Notes: generated by a model not told the origin, from the sequence alone. A stretch of DNA of 64,000 nucleotides from Sphingobacterium sp. SRCM116780 (GCF_021442025.1 NZ_CP090446.1:3658001-3722000); one strand, 5' to 3'. Shown: positions 25,674 to 34,714, counted from the stretch's first letter. A program made the numbers and translations.

Positions 25674-27065
25674 ATGGGATGTGGCAGCTGCTCATCCGGC
25701 GGAGGTTGCGGAAGTACGACAACAGTAGGTGGTACTCCGGCAGGTTGCCAAAATAATGGCTCTTGCATGACTAGCGGATGTAATAAATTAGATGTATATG
25801 ACTGGCTATCCGATATGGATATGCCATCCAACTATAAACCTTTTGATGTTGTAGAAGTTCGTTTTAAAGGATCTAGAAAAGATTTCTTTATTAATTCTGA
25901 CAATTTATACCTTGAAATTGGTGAAATGGTTGCGGTAGAACCAAGTACTGGCGGATACGATATCGGACACGTTTCTTTAACAGGTGAATTAGTTCGCTTG
26001 CAATTAAAGAAAAATAATGTCAGTTTGGATAGTGTCACCAAAAAAATCTATCGTAAACCTACGGAGACAGATGTTGAAAAATTCAATGCGGCTAAAGATT
26101 TGGAATGGGAAACGATGCATAGAGCTCGAAACTTAGCTTTAGAACTAGGTCTTTCCATGAAAATATCCGATGTAGATTATCAAGGAGATAAAACGAAAGC
26201 TACTTTCTACTATACGGCAGAAGGTCGCGTGGATTTCCGCGAATTAATCAAAAGAATGGCAGAATCATTTCGTATTCGTATTGAAATGCGCCAAATAGGA
26301 ATGCGTCAGGAAGCAAGCCGTTTAGGTGGTATTGGTTCCTGTGGTCGAGAATTATGTTGCTCTACCTGGTTAACGGATTTCAAAACGGTTTCAACTTCTG
26401 CTGCAAGATATCAAAACTTATCGCTGAATACGCTAAAATTAGCGGGTCAGTGTGGTAAGTTAAAATGCTGTTTGAACTACGAATTGGATAGTTATATGGA
26501 TGCTTTAAAAGATATCCCGAATAATATCGATCGTATTGAAACATTGAAGGGAAATGCTTATTTGCAAAAAACAGATATTTTCAAAAAATTGATGTGGTTC
26601 TCGTATCCTGGAGCTGAAAGTTGGATTGCATTACCTGTTGATCAAGTGAAAGAACTCATTGAAAAAAACAAACAGGGTATTAAAATCGATGAGTTGATCA
26701 CAACGGTAGAAGTTGAATTGAAAGAGGAAAAAATTGTCAACTACGATTATGAAAACGTGGTTGGTCAAGACAGTTTAACTCGTTTAGACGACAAAAATAA
26801 AAGAAAACGGAATAACACGAAGAATAAGGTAAAGCAAAATAACAAGCCTAAATCTACTGCAGAGCAAGGAGAGAAACCACAAGCTCTTAAAGTGGATAAA
26901 CCGCAACAAAAACAAGAGAAAGGTCCAAAACCAGCAAATACGGTGGAAACCAAAAATGCCGAGCATGCTCCAAATAAGGATGGTAATGCGAGACCGAAAA
27001 GAAGATTTAATAAAAACAGAAATAATAGAAATAAAGGCAATAATACTGCTCCTTCAGCGGAATAA
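25674..27065 (+). CDS. RicT-like PSP1 domain protein, Cys-rich N terminus and basic tail
   Basis: A 463-residue protein with three parts. Residues 1-40 hold seven or more Cys among Gly and Ser (MGCGSCSSGGGCGS, then CQNNGSC and SGC). The central PSP1 domain (about 55-270) includes VDFRELIKRM, RIRIEMRQIGMRQEASRLGG, GSCGRELCCSTWL and LAGQCGKLKCCLNYE, whose Cys residues match the iron-sulfur-binding RicT of Bacillus. The last 90 residues are Lys/Asn/Gln/Pro-rich and disordered. RicT partners with RicA and RicF in RNA processing in Bacillus; I do not know those partners here. gldH follows by 73 bases, after a hairpin. Confidence 0.88.
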   Translation: MGCGSCSSGGGCGSTTTVGGTPAGCQNNGSCMTSGCNKLDVYDWLSDMDMPSNYKPFDVVEVRFKGSRKDFFINSDNLYLEIGEMVAVEPSTGGYDIGHVSLTGELVRLQLKKNNVSLDSVTKKIYRKPTETDVEKFNAAKDLEWETMHRARNLALELGLSMKISDVDYQGDKTKATFYYTAEGRVDFRELIKRMAESFRIRIEMRQIGMRQEASRLGGIGSCGRELCCSTWLTDFKTVSTSAARYQNLSLNTLKLAGQCGKLKCCLNYELDSYMDALKDIPNNIDRIETLKGNAYLQKTDIFKKLMWFSYPGAESWIALPVDQVKELIEKNKQGIKIDELITTVEVELKEEKIVNYDYENVVGQDSLTRLDDKNKRKRNNTKNKVKQNNKPKSTAEQGEKPQALKVDKPQQKQEKGPKPANTVETKNAEHAPNKDGNARPKRRFNKNRNNRNKGNNTAPSAE

Positions 27066-27087
27066 TAACTTTTAATCCTTATTTCAA

Positions 27088-27120
27088 AAAATTGGCGAGA
27101 ATGGTATTCTCGCCAATTTT
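27088..27120 (+). terminator. Terminator between ricT-like gene and gldH
   Basis: A perfect 15-bp stem (AAAATTGGCGAGAAT with its complement), 3-base loop, ending in TTTT. It suggests gldH has its own promoter or depends on read-through. Confidence 0.7.
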
Positions 27121-27138
27121 ATATCCTAAAAAAATAAA

Positions 27139-27603
27139 ATGAGAGGACGCACATTTTTTTTTAGCTGTATGGCATTGTCATTATTTGTTTCTTGTGATTC
27201 AAATACAATTATTGATGAAAATGTAAATATTGACAATAAAGAATGGACCTATTTGAACAAACCAACTTTTAAGGTACATATTTCAGATGCTACAAAAAAG
27301 TATGATGTACTATTAAATGTTCGTCATACTGCGCAATATCCCTATGCAAACTTATTTGTTTTAGTACACGAAAAAGGTTTAAAAACAAAAGAATATTCGT
27401 ACAGAAAAGAACTTAAGCTAGCCGAAGAAGATGGTAAATGGACTGGAAAAAGTGCGGGTTCTTTGTATACACATCAAACCATCATCCATAAAGATTATGT
27501 GTTTCCTGACACGGGTATCTATCAGTTTTCTTTCGAACAAAATATGCGAGACAACCCATTGAAAGAAATTCACGATGTAGGTTTGCAGATTATAAACAAA
27601 TAG
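27139..27603 (+). CDS. gldH: Gliding motility lipoprotein GldH
   Basis: A 154-residue lipoprotein with signal segment FFFSCMALSLFVSCDSN (lipidated Cys near residue 19). The mature part is beta-rich, with NKEWTYLNKPTFKVHISD, YPYANLFVLVHEKG and FPDTGIYQFSFEQNMRDNPL, which match the GldH family. GldH is needed for gliding and for function of the type IX secretion-linked machinery in Flavobacterium; many non-gliding Bacteroidota keep it. It lies in the holB-ricT-gldH-lpxK run. Confidence 0.85.
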   Translation: MRGRTFFFSCMALSLFVSCDSNTIIDENVNIDNKEWTYLNKPTFKVHISDATKKYDVLLNVRHTAQYPYANLFVLVHEKGLKTKEYSYRKELKLAEEDGKWTGKSAGSLYTHQTIIHKDYVFPDTGIYQFSFEQNMRDNPLKEIHDVGLQIINK

Positions 27604-27604
27604 T

Positions 27605-28660
27605 ATGAAGTTCCTGAAATTACTTTTGTTTCCCTTTTCAATGGTATATGGACTCATTATCTGGACGAGGAATCGATTATTTGATTTTCAAATTCTAAAA
27701 TCTAAATCTTATGATATTCCTACAATTGTTGTTGGAAACCTTGCAATAGGTGGTACAGGAAAAAGCCCGATGACTGAATTTATCATCAAATTGCTAAAGG
27801 ATAAATTTAAAGTAGCCACACTGAGTCGAGGTTATGGTCGAGAAACAAAAGGTTTTCGGTTAGTCCAAACCTCTTCAACAGCGAATGAGGTTGGTGATGA
27901 ACCCCTCCAATTCAAAAATAAGTTTCCGGATATTACAGTATCTGTCTGTGAAGATCGATGCAATGGTATCGAAAATCTCATGTCTACGCATGAGGTTATT
28001 ATTCTTGATGATGCTTTTCAACATCGTAGATTGAATCCTAAATTTTCTATTCTGCTATTCGATTATAGTTCTTGTTTAAATCCCATGTTTGTTCTACCAA
28101 TGGGAAATTTTAGAGATCTTCCTGCTGAGCGTAAACGTGCTGATCTAATTTTAGTGACAAAAACACCAAACAATGCTACGGAAAGAGAAAAGGAATATAT
28201 CAGAAGTAAATTGATACGAAAAAGTAATGTCCAAGATATTATTTTTACCACTATCGCTTATGGTCAGCTTATTACTATAAATGGTGCATCGTTACAAATA
28301 AGCTCACATACGGATATCTTGCTCCTCACGGGTATCGCTAATCCACTTCCCTTAATTCAACATCTCAAATCGCGTGTAAATAGTATTGAGCATCTTGCCT
28401 TTCGAGATCATCATGCTTTTGATGAAAATGATATCAAAAACATCAAAGAGAAATTTGAGACCATTGCATCTGATCAAAAAATAATTTTGACAACAGAAAA
28501 AGATGCACAAAGAATACGTACTCCAGAATTTTTAAAAATTTTCAATACGATCCCCATTGCCTACCTTCCGATTGAAATTGCTTTTGAGCATGAACGCATT
28601 CAACACAGCGTACAAGATAAATTACTATCTACCTGTGTAAGAAGTGTTAATGAATCTTAA
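27605..28660 (+). CDS. lpxK: Tetraacyldisaccharide 4'-kinase
   Basis: LpxK phosphorylates the 4' position of the lipid A disaccharide at the inner membrane. The 351-residue product has an N-terminal membrane-associated helix (LLLFPFSMVYGLIIW), the P-loop VVGNLAIGGTGKSPM (about 43-57), LSRGYGRET, GDEPLQF, and IILDDAFQHRRL as Walker B. The end domain has LAFRDHHAFDENDI and LTTEKDAQRI. It starts one base after gldH, so the two are cotranscribed. Confidence 0.96.
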   Translation: MKFLKLLLFPFSMVYGLIIWTRNRLFDFQILKSKSYDIPTIVVGNLAIGGTGKSPMTEFIIKLLKDKFKVATLSRGYGRETKGFRLVQTSSTANEVGDEPLQFKNKFPDITVSVCEDRCNGIENLMSTHEVIILDDAFQHRRLNPKFSILLFDYSSCLNPMFVLPMGNFRDLPAERKRADLILVTKTPNNATEREKEYIRSKLIRKSNVQDIIFTTIAYGQLITINGASLQISSHTDILLLTGIANPLPLIQHLKSRVNSIEHLAFRDHHAFDENDIKNIKEKFETIASDQKIILTTEKDAQRIRTPEFLKIFNTIPIAYLPIEIAFEHERIQHSVQDKLLSTCVRSVNES

Positions 28661-28765
28661 ATTTTAATATAGTTTAAACCACGACATACATTATTTGTCT
28701 CCTTATCGTTTAATACATAAAGAAGTACAAATAATAATTTATTGTAAACAATTAAATAGTATATC

Positions 28766-29158
28766 ATGAATACATTAAAATCAGGTTTAATAGGCGCATT
28801 TCTTTTATTAGGAATAACAGTAATGGCGCAAGATCATCAAGGTAGAAATGCAGGAATGGGGCAACGGTCTCCAGAAGAACAAGCAAAAAATAAAGTAGAA
28901 AGATTAGATAAGGAGTTAAAACTATCTCAAGAACAAAAGGATTCTATCTATGTTTATGTGTTAGATGCATCTAAACAACAGCAGGAATTATTTAAAAGTA
29001 GCGATGATAGAAAGGCTAATTTTGAGAAAATGCAATCGCTACGTCAATCAACCGATAGCAAAATAAAATCATTCTTAACTGCCGAACAAGCGACATCTTA
29101 TGAGCAGTTGCAAAAGGAAATGCAAGAAAAAAGACAACAGAGACAAAGAAAAGACTAA
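28766..29158 (+). CDS. Small secreted Spy/CpxP-like helical protein
   Basis: A 130-residue protein with a signal peptide (LIGAFLLLGITVMAQ). The mature part is highly charged and helical, with the order VERLDKELKLSQEQKDSIYVYVLDAS and IKSFLTAEQATSYEQLQKEM. This LSQEQ/LTxEQ pattern is typical of Spy/CpxP-like or DUF4890 periplasmic proteins, which act as chaperones or stress sensors. It resembles the next gene, and each is a single unit with its own terminator. Confidence 0.7.
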   Translation: MNTLKSGLIGAFLLLGITVMAQDHQGRNAGMGQRSPEEQAKNKVERLDKELKLSQEQKDSIYVYVLDASKQQQELFKSSDDRKANFEKMQSLRQSTDSKIKSFLTAEQATSYEQLQKEMQEKRQQRQRKD

Positions 29159-29180
29159 TAAATAGTATGTATAACAACCA

Positions 29181-29212
29181 AAAAGGTTCTATTATTCGTA
29201 ATAGAACCTTTT
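29181..29212 (+). terminator. Terminator of the 28766-29158 gene
   Basis: A 14-bp perfect stem (AAAAGGTTCTATTA and complement) with a TTCG loop, followed by TTTT. Confidence 0.85.
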
Positions 29213-29351
29213 TTATTTAAAAACTGATAATCAAATAGTTAATACATTATTTTTGTTAAATAAATGTTAAAGTAACAGGTTTGATACAATAATAAGGGTC
29301 GGCATGGAGTTTTAGTTGTAGAATTTAACAATTGAATATTTACATCAAAAA

Positions 29352-29780
29352 ATGAAAATCATGAAAAAATTAGTTTTAACAGGAATCGGATTTTTCTTAG
29401 CTTTAGGTTTAACATTTGCACAACAAGCTACTCCAGAAGAAAATGCTACTAAAGTAACTACGGAGTTAACTCAAAAATTAAGTTTAACAGACGAACAAAA
29501 AACTGCAGCTTATACCATCACTTTAGAACAAGCAAAAGCAGAAGCAGCTTTATTACAAGATACAGCAGCTACTAAAGAGGCCTTGATCGAACAATTCACA
29601 AAACTACAAGCTGATGCAGATACAAAAGTGGATGCTTTATTAACAGAAGATCAAAAAGGATTATTCAAAAAAGTAATTGAAGAAAGACCTGCGAAAGTGT
29701 TACCAGAAGTAGCTCCAAAACCAGTTCAAGGTGAACAAAAACAAGAGGAGCAAAAAGAAACAACTCCAGTACAACAATAA
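29352..29780 (+). CDS. Small secreted Spy/CpxP-like helical protein, second copy
   Basis: A 142-residue protein with signal peptide (VLTGIGFFLALGLTFAQ). The start could also be the ATG at 29361, giving MKKLVL. The mature helix-rich part has TQKLSLTDEQKTAAYTITLEQAKAEA and DALLTEDQKGLFKKVIEE, the same LTxEQ layout as the gene 194 bases upstream, but ends with a Pro/Gln/Glu-rich tail. Sequence identity with its neighbour is low, so this is an old duplication or convergent family membership. Periplasmic location is inferred. Confidence 0.7.
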   Translation: MKIMKKLVLTGIGFFLALGLTFAQQATPEENATKVTTELTQKLSLTDEQKTAAYTITLEQAKAEAALLQDTAATKEALIEQFTKLQADADTKVDALLTEDQKGLFKKVIEERPAKVLPEVAPKPVQGEQKQEEQKETTPVQQ

Positions 29781-29811
29781 GATTTGTTCATAAATTTAAT
29801 CATAGCCGATT

Positions 29812-29845
29812 AAAAAAGGGATTCTAACATTAGAATCCCTTTTTT
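29812..29845 (+). terminator. Terminator of the 29352-29780 gene
   Basis: A 15-bp stem of AAAAAAGGGATTCTA with its complement around a 4-base loop, ending in a T tract. Confidence 0.85.
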
Positions 29846-29878
29846 AATGAAAGCTATTTATCTTATTAACACAATAAA

Positions 29879-29923
29879 AAAGAAGAGGTCTTGTTGTTAT
29901 TGGAACAACAAGACCTCTTCTTT
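29879..29923 (-). terminator. Terminator of dnaA
   Basis: A perfect 20-bp stem (AAAGAAGAGGTCTTGTTGTT and complement) with a 5-base loop. Read on the minus strand it is followed by a U-rich run, placing it directly after dnaA. Confidence 0.85.
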
Positions 29924-29944
29924 ACCTTTTAAAACGAAATGATA

Positions 29945-31369
29945 CTAAGCCTTAAGCTTTTTCATAATATCATTTACGTATGTTTTAAATTTCTTGTCTG
30001 TTTCGATCAAGTCTTCCACAGTTTGACAGGCGTAAATGACTGTAGAATGATCTCTACCTCCAAAGAATGAACCAATTGTTTTGAGAGAAGATTTTGTATG
30101 GTTTTTAGCTAAATACATGGAAATTTGTCTCGCTTGAACAATTTCTCTTTTACGTACTTTGGATTTAACCATTTCCACAGGAACTTCAAAATACTCGCAA
30201 ACAAGTTTTTGAATAAATTCCATTGAAATTTCCTTATGCGTATTTTTAACAAAATTCTTAAGCATTGATTTAGCTAAATTTAAATCAATCTCTTTTTTGT
30301 TTAATGTAGATTGAGCTAATAAAGAAACCATTGCTCCTTCTAGTTCACGTACACTATTGTCAATTTGATTCGCAACATATTCGACTACATTTTCTGGTAA
30401 TTCTATACCATCCGAATACATTTTCTTTTTCAGAATTGCCATTCTTGTTTCAAGATCTGGAATTTGAATATCTGCAGATAATCCCCATTTGAAACGACTT
30501 AATAAACGTTCTTCTAATCCTGCTAAATCCTTTGGAGCTTTATCAGAAGTTAAGATTACTTGTTTACCAGATTGGTGCAAATGATTGAAAATATGGAAGA
30601 AAATATCTTGTGTTTTCTCTTTACCAGCAAAATTATGCACGTCATCCATGATGATAACATCCATTGCTTGATAAAAATTTACGAAGTCATTAATTGTATT
30701 ATTCTTTAGTGAGTCTACAAATTGTTGACAGAATTTCTCACATGACACATAAATAACCAGCTTATCTGGTAAGTTTCTTTTAATTTCATTACCGATAGCT
30801 TGCGCTAAGTGTGTTTTTCCCAAGCCTACAGCTCCATAAATCATCAATGGGTTGAATGATGTGCCTCCAGGTTTGTTGGCTACTGCAAAGCCAGCAGAAC
30901 GCGCTAAACGGTTACATTCCCCTTCAATGAAATTATCGAACGAATAGTTTTGATTCAATTGCGGATCAACCTGTAATTTTTTTAATCCTGGAATAACAAA
31001 TGGATTCTTAATATCCTTATTTAAGGATACTGGCACAGGAATAGATTGTTTCTTCCCTTCTGCCCCATTTCCATTCGAAGGAATATTAGTCGTATAGGGA
31101 ATAGAAGCTGATGACTTCTCTACCACGATATTGTATTCCAACCTACCTTGTTCACCTAAAAACTTTTTTACGGTCTTGCGAAGAATACCAACGTAGTGTT
31201 CCTCCAACCACTCGTAAAAAAATAAACTAGGTACTTGAATAGTCAAAACGTCACCCTCCAAACGTACTGCTTTCACAGGCTCAAACCAGGTTTTAAAACT
31301 TTGCGCTGGTATATTGTCTTTAATGATTGCCAGACAATTATTCCAAACACTTGTACTCGTTTTTTCCAT
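29945..31369 (-). CDS. dnaA: Chromosomal replication initiator DnaA
   Basis: The 474-residue initiator binds DnaA boxes, opens the origin and loads the helicase. The N-terminal domain starts with VWNNCLAIIKDNIPAQSFKTWF; a linker follows; domain III has Walker A GAVGLGKTHLA (K185), Walker B VIIMDDVHNF, and the sensor region SRFKWGLSADI. Domain IV carries the DnaA signature GGRDHSTVIYACQTVEDL that contacts the box. It lies about 5.4 kb left of the putative origin. A near-match box (TTATCAACA, minus strand at 31415-31423) 46 bases upstream suggests autoregulation. Confidence 0.98.
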   Translation of the reverse strand: MEKTSTSVWNNCLAIIKDNIPAQSFKTWFEPVKAVRLEGDVLTIQVPSLFFYEWLEEHYVGILRKTVKKFLGEQGRLEYNIVVEKSSASIPYTTNIPSNGNGAEGKKQSIPVPVSLNKDIKNPFVIPGLKKLQVDPQLNQNYSFDNFIEGECNRLARSAGFAVANKPGGTSFNPLMIYGAVGLGKTHLAQAIGNEIKRNLPDKLVIYVSCEKFCQQFVDSLKNNTINDFVNFYQAMDVIIMDDVHNFAGKEKTQDIFFHIFNHLHQSGKQVILTSDKAPKDLAGLEERLLSRFKWGLSADIQIPDLETRMAILKKKMYSDGIELPENVVEYVANQIDNSVRELEGAMVSLLAQSTLNKKEIDLNLAKSMLKNFVKNTHKEISMEFIQKLVCEYFEVPVEMVKSKVRKREIVQARQISMYLAKNHTKSSLKTIGSFFGGRDHSTVIYACQTVEDLIETDKKFKTYVNDIMKKLKA

Positions 31370-31710
31370 TCTAAAATTGTTAATAAGTTGATTTCCAATA
31401 AGCGACCAAAAATATGTTGATAACTTTCTCTTAAGACGAAGATGACAAAAAAAAATCAGCTAAAAAACTAAAATTTGAAATTAATTTAAATTAACTAATA
31501 ACCAGGTAGTTACTTAAAAAAATCACGCTTTTTTTTTAGCTAAATTTGAGATTAAAAAATTTTATTAACATTCCAAATTTTTTATGCTTTTTTTATACAT
31601 TTTGTAAATTTTTGTCCATATATCGTGAGTTGGAAACAACTCAAATTTCGAACCAAATTTGTTATGAAAAAAATATTAGTCTTATTTACTGTTTGTATTT
31701 CAAATATAAA
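31370..31710. other. dnaA leader and non-coding AT-rich stretch
   Basis: About 340 bases without a credible gene; short open frames here are composition artefacts. It holds the dnaA leader with a one-mismatch DnaA box (31415-31423), long A and T runs, and a 7-bp hairpin with a GAAA loop at 31626-31643 (TGAGTTG/CAACTCA). No clean TAnnTTTG element could be placed for dnaA. Confidence 0.5.
31415..31423 (-). promoter_or_regulatory. DnaA-box-like site in the dnaA leader
   Basis: TTATCAACA on the minus strand differs from the consensus TTATCCACA at one position. Autorepression by DnaA through such sites is established in E. coli and Bacillus. Confidence 0.45.
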
Positions 31711-31750
31711 CAAAAAGAGGAATCATATTATGACATGATTCCTCTTTTTG
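31711..31750 (-). terminator. Terminator of dxs
   Basis: A perfect 16-bp stem (CAAAAAGAGGAATCAT and complement) around an 8-base loop, 25 bases beyond the dxs stop on the minus strand. Confidence 0.8.
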
Positions 31751-31774
31751 TTTATGAATTTTATGCTGCTGTTG

Positions 31775-33703
31775 TTAGCTCACCATAGCATTTGTTTTTA
31801 TTCCTTTTGCTAGTTTACGACATTCTGTTGCAATAGCTTCAGCATCATAATAGGCTACATTCCACTGATCTTTTTGTTCAGCATGCTCAATGATAGCATC
31901 TGGGATACCTAATCGAACAACTTTATTACTATACTGATGATCCGCCATAAATTCCAGAACTGCAGAACCTATACCTCCTTGTAAACAGCCATCTTCAACG
32001 GTAATGATATTTTCAAATTTTTGCAAAACCTTATGTAACAATTCTTCATCCAATGGTTTTGCAAATCTTAAATCATAGTGCGCTGGATGTATTCCTTCTT
32101 CTGCCAATTGTAATATAGCTTTGCTCGCTTCATTACCAATGGCACCAAAACTCAATATCGCTAATCCTTCACCATCTTGAATCAATCTTCCTTTACCTAT
32201 TTCAATTTCTTTGAACGGTTTTTTCCAATCGATCATCACACCATTACCTCTTGGATAACGAATAACAAATGGTCCTTTATCTTCCAACTGGGCAGTATAC
32301 ATTAAGTTTCTAAGCTCTTCTTCGTTCATCGGCGCAGAAACAGTCATATTTGGAATACAGCGCATAAATGCAATATCATAAGCGCCATGATGCGTCGGTC
32401 CATCAGCTCCAACAACTCCTGCACGGTCTAGACAAAATACAACATTCAGTTTTTGTAAAGCGACATCATGAATAACTTGGTCAAATGCACGTTGCATGAA
32501 TGACGAATAGATATTACAAAATGGCATCAAACCTTGTGTAGCCAATCCGGCACTAAATGTAACCGCATGCTGTTCGGCTATTCCTACATCAAATGAGCGC
32601 TCTGGAAAGGCTTTCATCATGATATTCATGGATGAACCTGAAGGCATAGCTGGTGTTATCCCAACTATTTTATCATTCATCTCGGCTAACTCAACTAAGG
32701 TTGTACCAAAAACATCCTGATATTTAGGTGCCGTTGGTTTTTCAGAAGCTGATTTTTTTATTTCACCTGTTATTTTATCAAATAAGCCTGGAGCATGCCA
32801 TTTCGTTTGATCTTTTTCAGCCAATGCATATCCTTTTCCTTTCATGGTCACACAATGCAATAATTTAGGGCCAGGTATATGACGTAAATCTTCCAATGTC
32901 TTCGCTAATTTCTTGACATCGTGTCCATCGACAGGACCAAAATATCTAAAATTCAATGATTCGAAAAGATTCGCATTTTTTAATAGGGTTCCTTTTATAC
33001 TTTTCTCCAGCTTTTTAACCGCTCCTAACGCATTAGGTCCCATTTCAGATATCTTGGACAAGATTGCTCCAATATCATCTCTAAAGCGATTATATCGCTT
33101 AGAAGTCGTAATACTGGTTAAGTATTCTTTTAATGCTCCAACATTAGGATCAATAGACATACAGTTATCATTTAAGATAACCAATAGGTTTGATTTCTCT
33201 ATTCCGGCATGATTCAAAGCTTCGAATGCCATACCACCAGTCATAGCACCATCACCAATAATAGCAATGTGCTGACGATCTTTTTCACCTTTTATATGGG
33301 ATGCAACAGCCATTCCTAATGCCGCTGAAATAGAAGTAGAAGAATGTCCTACACCGAATGCATCATATTCTGACTCTCCACGCTTTGGAAAACCAGATAA
33401 ACCGTTAACAATTCTATTGGTATGAAAAGAATCTCTGCGACCTGTTAATATCTTATGACCATATGCTTGATGACCAACATCCCATATTAACTGATCATAA
33501 GGAGTGTTCATAACATAATGTAATGCCACTGTTAGTTCAACAACTCCCAAACTAGCTGCAAAGTGACCACCGTTAACAGAAACTAAATCAATAATATATT
33601 GACGTAACTCCTGACTAACCTGTTCTAATTGGTCTTCATTGAGTTTTTTCAGATCAGAGGGATCATTGATTTTACTTAATAATTCTCCAGCATCAAATTG
33701 CAT
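31775..33703 (-). CDS. dxs: 1-deoxy-D-xylulose-5-phosphate synthase
   Basis: Dxs condenses pyruvate and glyceraldehyde 3-phosphate to DXP, the first step of the MEP isoprenoid pathway and a precursor of thiamine and pyridoxal phosphate. I prefer the start MQFDAGELL at 33703; an ATG at 33736 would add 11 residues. The 642-residue enzyme has GGHFAASLGVVELTVALHYV, DVGHQAYGHKILTGR, the thiamine-diphosphate motif GDGAMTGGMAFEALNHAG, FRYFGPVDGHD and the transketolase domain with FDVGIAEQHAVTFSAGLA. It is monocistronic, ended by the hairpin at 31711-31750. Confidence 0.97.
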   Translation of the reverse strand: MQFDAGELLSKINDPSDLKKLNEDQLEQVSQELRQYIIDLVSVNGGHFAASLGVVELTVALHYVMNTPYDQLIWDVGHQAYGHKILTGRRDSFHTNRIVNGLSGFPKRGESEYDAFGVGHSSTSISAALGMAVASHIKGEKDRQHIAIIGDGAMTGGMAFEALNHAGIEKSNLLVILNDNCMSIDPNVGALKEYLTSITTSKRYNRFRDDIGAILSKISEMGPNALGAVKKLEKSIKGTLLKNANLFESLNFRYFGPVDGHDVKKLAKTLEDLRHIPGPKLLHCVTMKGKGYALAEKDQTKWHAPGLFDKITGEIKKSASEKPTAPKYQDVFGTTLVELAEMNDKIVGITPAMPSGSSMNIMMKAFPERSFDVGIAEQHAVTFSAGLATQGLMPFCNIYSSFMQRAFDQVIHDVALQKLNVVFCLDRAGVVGADGPTHHGAYDIAFMRCIPNMTVSAPMNEEELRNLMYTAQLEDKGPFVIRYPRGNGVMIDWKKPFKEIEIGKGRLIQDGEGLAILSFGAIGNEASKAILQLAEEGIHPAHYDLRFAKPLDEELLHKVLQKFENIITVEDGCLQGGIGSAVLEFMADHQYSNKVVRLGIPDAIIEHAEQKDQWNVAYYDAEAIATECRKLAKGIKTNAMVS

Positions 33704-33853
33704 AGTATTCCTAATTACTTTAAAATATGGATACAAAATAACAACTTATTTATTACAAGTAACGTATTTATAACATTTTTTGTATAGGACATTCAACAGT
33801 TATATAAGCATATGGTTTTAATACTTTGAAATAAAAAAGTTTATATTATTACG

Positions 33854-33861
33854 TATTTTTG
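33854..33861 (+). promoter_or_regulatory. -7 element TATTTTTG directly before scpA
   Basis: Exact TAnnTTTG match ending 8 bases before the scpA ATG; a TTTG lies at 33825-33828. If used, the mRNA would have almost no leader. Confidence 0.45.
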
Positions 33862-33869
33862 CTTTCGAT

Positions 33870-34664
33870 ATGCAAATAGAAGAAGGATACGAAATAAAAT
33901 TACCTCAATTTGAAGGCCCATTTGACTTGCTCTTATTTTTTATTGAAAGAGATGAATTAAATATACATGACATTCCTATTTCTAAAATAACAGATGATTT
34001 TCTTTCTTACGTAAGTCAGATGCAGGCATTGGATATGGAAATGGCCAGCGAATTTATTTTTGTTGCTTCTACCTTAATGCGCATAAAAGCTAAAATGCTT
34101 TTGCCTCGTCCAGAATTGGATGAAGAAGATAATGAAATTGATCTGAAAGAAGGCCTGGTTCAAAAGCTGATTTTATATAAGCAATTTAAAGAGACTTGTG
34201 AAGATTTAAAATTGTTAGAAGATGAACGTCTCAAATTATATAAAAGAGGAAATACCAACTATGATATCAAAATTGCCAGACCTCAAGATAATACAGGTGA
34301 GGAATTGAATAGTTTTGATCTTTATAAGCTTATGATGGTCTATGAAAGGATGATGTATCAATATATACACAGACCGCAAGAAGTAACACATACAGTTGTA
34401 AAACATCCTTATACCATCGAACAACAGAAAAAAGCAATAACAGATTTAATTGAAATGAACGAACAACTTGATTTTCAATATATCCTTAAAAGTTCGGAGA
34501 ATAAGGTTCAGTTTGTCTTTAATTTTTTAGCCATCTTAGAAATGCTACAACAAAAATTATTGCAGATTGAAATTGGCTTAGGTTATAATGACTTTAATAT
34601 CCGAAAAAGAAGTAAGGAAGAACTTGATTTAGTTGATATCGAAGAAGAGTTAGTCGTAGAATAA
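33870..34664 (+). CDS. scpA: Segregation and condensation protein ScpA
   Basis: ScpA is the kleisin subunit that bridges Smc heads in the bacterial condensin. The 264-residue product opens with the family signature YEIKLPQFEGPFDLLLFFIE, then LNIHDIPISKITDDFLSYV, and the helix AASEFI-like MASEFIFVASTLMRIKAKMLLP. The winged-helix C terminus (VQFVFNFLAILEMLQQ) binds Smc. Its partner scpB and smc are not in the window. It stands between dnaA and the putative origin, and its hairpin terminator lies at 34666-34692. Confidence 0.96.
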   Translation: MQIEEGYEIKLPQFEGPFDLLLFFIERDELNIHDIPISKITDDFLSYVSQMQALDMEMASEFIFVASTLMRIKAKMLLPRPELDEEDNEIDLKEGLVQKLILYKQFKETCEDLKLLEDERLKLYKRGNTNYDIKIARPQDNTGEELNSFDLYKLMMVYERMMYQYIHRPQEVTHTVVKHPYTIEQQKKAITDLIEMNEQLDFQYILKSSENKVQFVFNFLAILEMLQQKLLQIEIGLGYNDFNIRKRSKEELDLVDIEEELVVE

Positions 34665-34665
34665 C

Positions 34666-34692
34666 AAAAAAAGAGATCATATTAATCTCTTT
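34666..34692. terminator. Terminator between scpA and thiL
   Basis: AAAAAAAGAGAT pairs with ATCTCTTTTTT across a short loop; A and T tracts on both sides allow termination of both convergent genes. Confidence 0.75.
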
Positions 34693-34714
34693 TTTCAATT
34701 TTATAAATTAAAGA

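Noticed and set aside
26765..27040. Minus-strand open frame opposite the RicT tail, hydrophobic and Leu/Phe-rich
   Set aside because: It is the antisense image of a Lys/Asn/Gln-rich coding tail, which always gives Leu/Phe-rich frames. It has no start context and the plus-strand gene is clear.
31546..31788. 80-codon plus-strand frame upstream of dxs end
   Set aside because: It lies in a very AT-rich leader, overlaps the dxs terminator hairpin and has a Phe/Tyr/Cys-rich composition with no domain.
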